Shown: positions 6,896 to 7,986 of the stretch, piece by piece
Position numbering within the stretch: position 1 is the stretch's first letter
Layout of the letters: every line of letters starts with the position of its first letter
NCBI GenBank assembly: GCA_014728785.1
Contig: WJKZ01000053.1
Span: forward strand, 1-7,986
Origin: Candidatus Omnitrophota bacterium
GTDB taxonomy: Bacteria > Omnitrophota > Gorgyraeia > Duberdicusellales > 4484-171
DNA length: 7,986 nt
Direction of reading: 5' to 3'
Translations under genes and position numbers: made by a program
The notes under the pieces: generated by a model
What the model was told of the DNA's origin: nothing
What the model saw: the letters and a program-made list of their open reading frames with translations, nothing else
Databases searched by the model: none

Positions 6896-6906
6896 TTTTT
6901 TATCAG

Positions 6907-7425
6907 ATGGAAAGCGGAAACAAAAAACGAATCAAGTTTATCCTGGTAAGAGAAGTATGTATACTTCTAAGCATAATAGCTTTAGGTTATTTGCTGGACG
7001 CAGTTTATTATTTTCTTCACAGGGGGCCGCTGGGGCCGTCTATGCCTTTCTGGAAGGACCCTTATTTTTACCGTTTATGGGAGAACCCCTTAAGGGAGAA
7101 TGCCCAGATTATAAGATTTTTAGGTTATCCGTTTTATCTTCTCATCCTCGGCATCATAAAGTTTTTTAAGTTAAGCGAGGCTGAAGAAGCAAAAAAGATA
7201 CGCCAGGGGGAAGAAGAGGCGAAAAAGATTATAGAAGAGATAGTTAAGGAATTAAAATGGGACAAAGAGTTAAAGGAGGTTAAATACCGTCAGGAGTTTT
7301 CCTGGTATGTGGTAAGGTTTGAGTACCCTCCCAGTTATATAATCCCGAAAATTCTCATAGATAAGTACATAGCCAGCCGGGGTAAGGCCGGGAGGAGGGA
7401 AATAATGGATTTATTTCTCTCCTGA
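6907..7425 (+). CDS. Membrane protein with cytoplasmic charged helix, function unknown
   Basis: I do not recognise this 172-residue protein. Helix 1 lies at about 11-36, followed by a Pro- and aromatic-rich extracytoplasmic loop (HRGPLGPSMPFWKDPYFYRLW) and a second hydrophobic segment at about 68-87. After it comes a strongly charged helix from about 90 to 130 that nearly repeats itself (EEAKKIRQG then EEEAKKIIEE), a candidate coiled coil. A folded tail contains WYVVRFEYPPSYIIPKILIDKYI. By the positive-inside rule, the charged domain is cytoplasmic. The gene starts 11 bp after the previous stop. GAGGA at 6886-6890 is 16 bases away, rather far for a ribosome site. It appears to be the last gene of the run, and no hairpin-T terminator follows it. 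Confidence 0.75.
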   Translation: MESGNKKRIKFILVREVCILLSIIALGYLLDAVYYFLHRGPLGPSMPFWKDPYFYRLWENPLRENAQIIRFLGYPFYLLILGIIKFFKLSEAEEAKKIRQGEEEAKKIIEEIVKELKWDKELKEVKYRQEFSWYVVRFEYPPSYIIPKILIDKYIASRGKAGRREIMDLFLS

Positions 7426-7558
7426 GGCATTAGGTAGAGTAATTACCGCAGGGTTTGAGTTTGAGCTTCGGAAAATAATCCCGGGGTTCACGTTCCCGAG
7501 TACAGCCGGTGTGTTTAGCGCTTGGTTTCAAATCTTTTATTGCAGCTCTTAGGAAATC
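7426..7558. other. Intergenic block without a supported gene
   Basis: This stretch after the last + strand gene is richer in G+C than the following DNA. It is open by chance on both strands: a + frame from 7406 to 7552 and a - frame from 7411 to 7527. Neither has a good start or ribosome site. A small GGTA/TACC inverted repeat sits at 7433-7447, and CGGG/CCCG can pair around 7483-7498. The 15-mer AGAGTAATTACCGCA (7436-7450) also occurs inside aroC at 5173-5187. I recognise no riboswitch or named RNA. Confidence 0.4.
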
Positions 7559-7567
7559 TGGTATAAT
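7540..7567 (+). promoter_or_regulatory. Putative extended -10 promoter
   Basis: TATAAT at 7562-7567 is a perfect consensus -10 hexamer, preceded by TG one base away (7559-7560), which makes an extended -10. A weak -35 candidate, TTGCAG (7540-7545), lies 16 bases upstream. Transcription would start near 7574 and run through the duplicated tRNA 5' flank to tRNA-Phe. This is the best sigma-70-type promoter I can find in the window. Confidence 0.55.
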
Positions 7568-7597
7568 TAATTTTCAGTTTTGGCCCCCTGGAGGATA

Positions 7598-7645
7598 TTG
7601 GTAAAGATTTTTTCTGGTGCAGCATTTTGTTCTTTTAAAAAGTAA
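7598..7645 (+). CDS. Candidate 15-codon leader ORF (TTG start)
   Basis: The GGAGG at 7590-7594 is followed closely by TTG and 15 codons to TAA, reading MVKIFSGAAFCSFKK with three phenylalanines. It sits about 24 bases after the predicted transcription start and before tRNA-Phe. It could be a leader peptide, a remnant of a broken gene, or chance. The last 22 bases lie in the upstream direct repeat, and the frame is not kept in the downstream copy. Weak support only. Confidence 0.2.
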   Translation: MVKIFSGAAFCSFKK

Positions 7646-7669
7646 AGATTAGTTAATGCCGAGGTAGCT
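7624..7669 (+). repeat. Direct repeat copy 1: duplicated tRNA-Phe 5' flank and first 12 tRNA bases
   Basis: This 46-bp segment matches 7774-7819 at 43 positions without gaps, exactly 150 bp upstream. Bases 7648-7669 are 22 of 22 identical and contain GCCGAGGTAGCT (7658-7669), the acceptor 5' strand and start of the D-stem of tRNA-Phe. The tRNA likeness stops there and a hairpin begins at the next base, so copy 1 is a truncated tRNA fragment that cannot fold as a tRNA. Confidence 0.9.
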
Positions 7670-7773
7670 TCCGCCTGAGGCGGATTAATTCGCGCTTATC
7701 ATTTATGTTCGCTGCGCTCCATAAATAATGCGCTCATTGAACAGACGGTTCCCGTCTTCGCGTGGCTGCTTTA
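7670..7773. mobile_element. 104-bp palindromic insert of three successive hairpins
   Basis: Between the two direct repeats lie three inverted repeats. The first is TCCGCC-TGA-GGCGGA (7670-7684), a perfect 6-bp stem starting exactly at the end of copy 1. The second is ATTTATG (7701-7707) pairing CATAAAT (7720-7726), with outer GCGC/GCGC (7692-7695 and 7730-7733). The third is AGACGG-TTC-CCGTCT (7743-7757), again perfect. TTCGCG occurs at both 7689 and 7757. It encodes no protein. The layout resembles a REP/MITE-like non-autonomous element. Mobility is inference from the flanking duplication. Confidence 0.5.
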
Positions 7774-7819
7774 ATTTTGTTCTTTTAAAAATTAAGTATT
7801 AGTTAATGCCGAGGTAGCT
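7774..7819 (+). repeat. Direct repeat copy 2: flank and 5' end of the intact tRNA-Phe
   Basis: This is the downstream copy of the 46-bp repeat, differing from copy 1 at three positions within 18 to 25 bases of its start. It contains ATTTTGTTCTTTTAAAAA, which may include promoter elements (TTGTTC at 7777-7782), and ends inside the tRNA D-stem. Confidence 0.9.
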
Positions 7820-7897
7820 CAGACGGTAGAGCGAGGGACTGAAAATCCCTGCGTCAGGGGTTCGATTCCCTTCCTCGGCATTTAACTAATCTTTTTT
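7798..7897 (+). terminator. Inverted-repeat flanks of the tRNA followed by T6; possible terminator or processing stem
   Basis: ATTAGTTAA (7798-7806) is the exact reverse complement of TTAACTAAT (7882-7890), so the precursor can extend the acceptor stem by about 9 pairs with a small internal mismatch. A T-run follows immediately (7892-7897). The long closed stem plus T-run could end transcription or guide RNase processing. It is weaker than a classical GC-rich terminator. Confidence 0.4.
7808..7880 (+). tRNA. tRNA-Phe (anticodon GAA)
   Basis: The 73 bases fold as a complete cloverleaf. The acceptor stem is GCCGAGG (7808-7814) with CCTCGGC (7873-7879) and discriminator A at 7880. The D-stem GCTC/GAGC encloses an 8-base loop. 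The anticodon stem AGGGA/TCCCT (7834-7838, 7846-7850) encloses loop CTGAAAA with anticodon GAA at 7841-7843. The variable region is GCGTC. The T-stem AGGGG/CCCTT has one G-T pair and loop TTCGATT. CCA is not encoded, so it must be added after 3' processing. GAA decodes UUC and UUU. Its 5' end and flank are duplicated upstream. Confidence 0.97.
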
Positions 7898-7904
7898 AAA
7901 TAAA

Positions 7905-7986
7905 TTATTTTACTGGCCGGTTTTTCAGAAGTTTTGTTTCAAGACACAGGAATGCGAAAAAGATGATGTTGCTTCCGGCAAAACAC
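7905..7986 (-). CDS. Possible C-terminal fragment of a membrane protein (5' end outside window)
   Basis: On the - strand one frame is open from the window edge to TAA at 7905-7907, giving 26 residues (CFAGSNIIFFAFLCLETKLL then KNRPVK). The pattern is a hydrophobic helix followed by a basic tail, typical of the end of an inner-membrane protein. It would converge on the tRNA. The fragment is short, other frames are also partly open, and no family can be named, so it may be chance. Confidence 0.3.
   Translation of the reverse strand, partial: CFAGSNIIFFAFLCLETKLLKNRPVK

Noticed and set aside
6957..7169. 70-codon + strand frame within the 172-residue gene
   Set aside because: It lies wholly inside a longer gene with better composition and has no separate ribosome site.
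7406..7552. Open + frame after the last gene, possibly a frameshifted extension of the 172-residue protein
   Set aside because: No start codon or ribosome site is present, and the opposite strand is equally open, so coding is not supported.

Overview
The window reads as a chromosomal fragment of an uncultured, free-living bacterium of moderately low G+C. No single gene fixes the phylum. The dense run of co-oriented amino-acid genes, the small membrane proteins, and the gaps filled with degenerate purine-rich and CTTGTGGCTT-type repeats resemble Omnitrophota-like candidate-phylum genomes; that placement is inference.

Positions 1-5222 form a biosynthetic block, all on the + strand. It holds the 3' end of ilvC (ketol-acid reductoisomerase), a 199-bp repeat-filled gap, leuA (2-isopropylmalate synthase), a small anchored protein with two copies of a W-rich motif, aroE (shikimate dehydrogenase), a prepilin peptidase, and aroC (chorismate synthase). 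From leuA onward the genes overlap or lie within about 12 bp, so one transcript probably serves branched-chain and aromatic amino-acid synthesis and type IV pilin/pseudopilin processing.

Positions 5281-7425 continue on the same strand with a less characterised envelope cassette. It has a 51-residue helical protein with a near-perfect Shine-Dalgarno, a secreted or anchored TraB/GumN-family protein coupled to it by an ATGA overlap, a SemiSWEET-like PQ-loop protein, and two small membrane proteins of unknown function. The TraB/GumN gene contains a perfect 13-bp inverted repeat.

Positions 7426-7986 are mostly non-coding. A complete tRNA-Phe(GAA) lies at 7808-7880. Its 5' flank plus the first 12 bases of the tRNA are duplicated 150 bp upstream (43 of 46 bases identical). 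The two copies bracket 104 bp made of three successive hairpins, which looks like a palindromic element inserted into, or duplicated with, the tRNA 5' end. An extended -10 promoter and a 15-codon candidate ORF precede the first copy. The tRNA flanks form a 9-bp inverted repeat followed by T6. The last 82 bases may hold the C-terminus of a membrane protein on the - strand, converging on the tRNA. The duplicated tRNA-Phe region is the most unusual part of the window.
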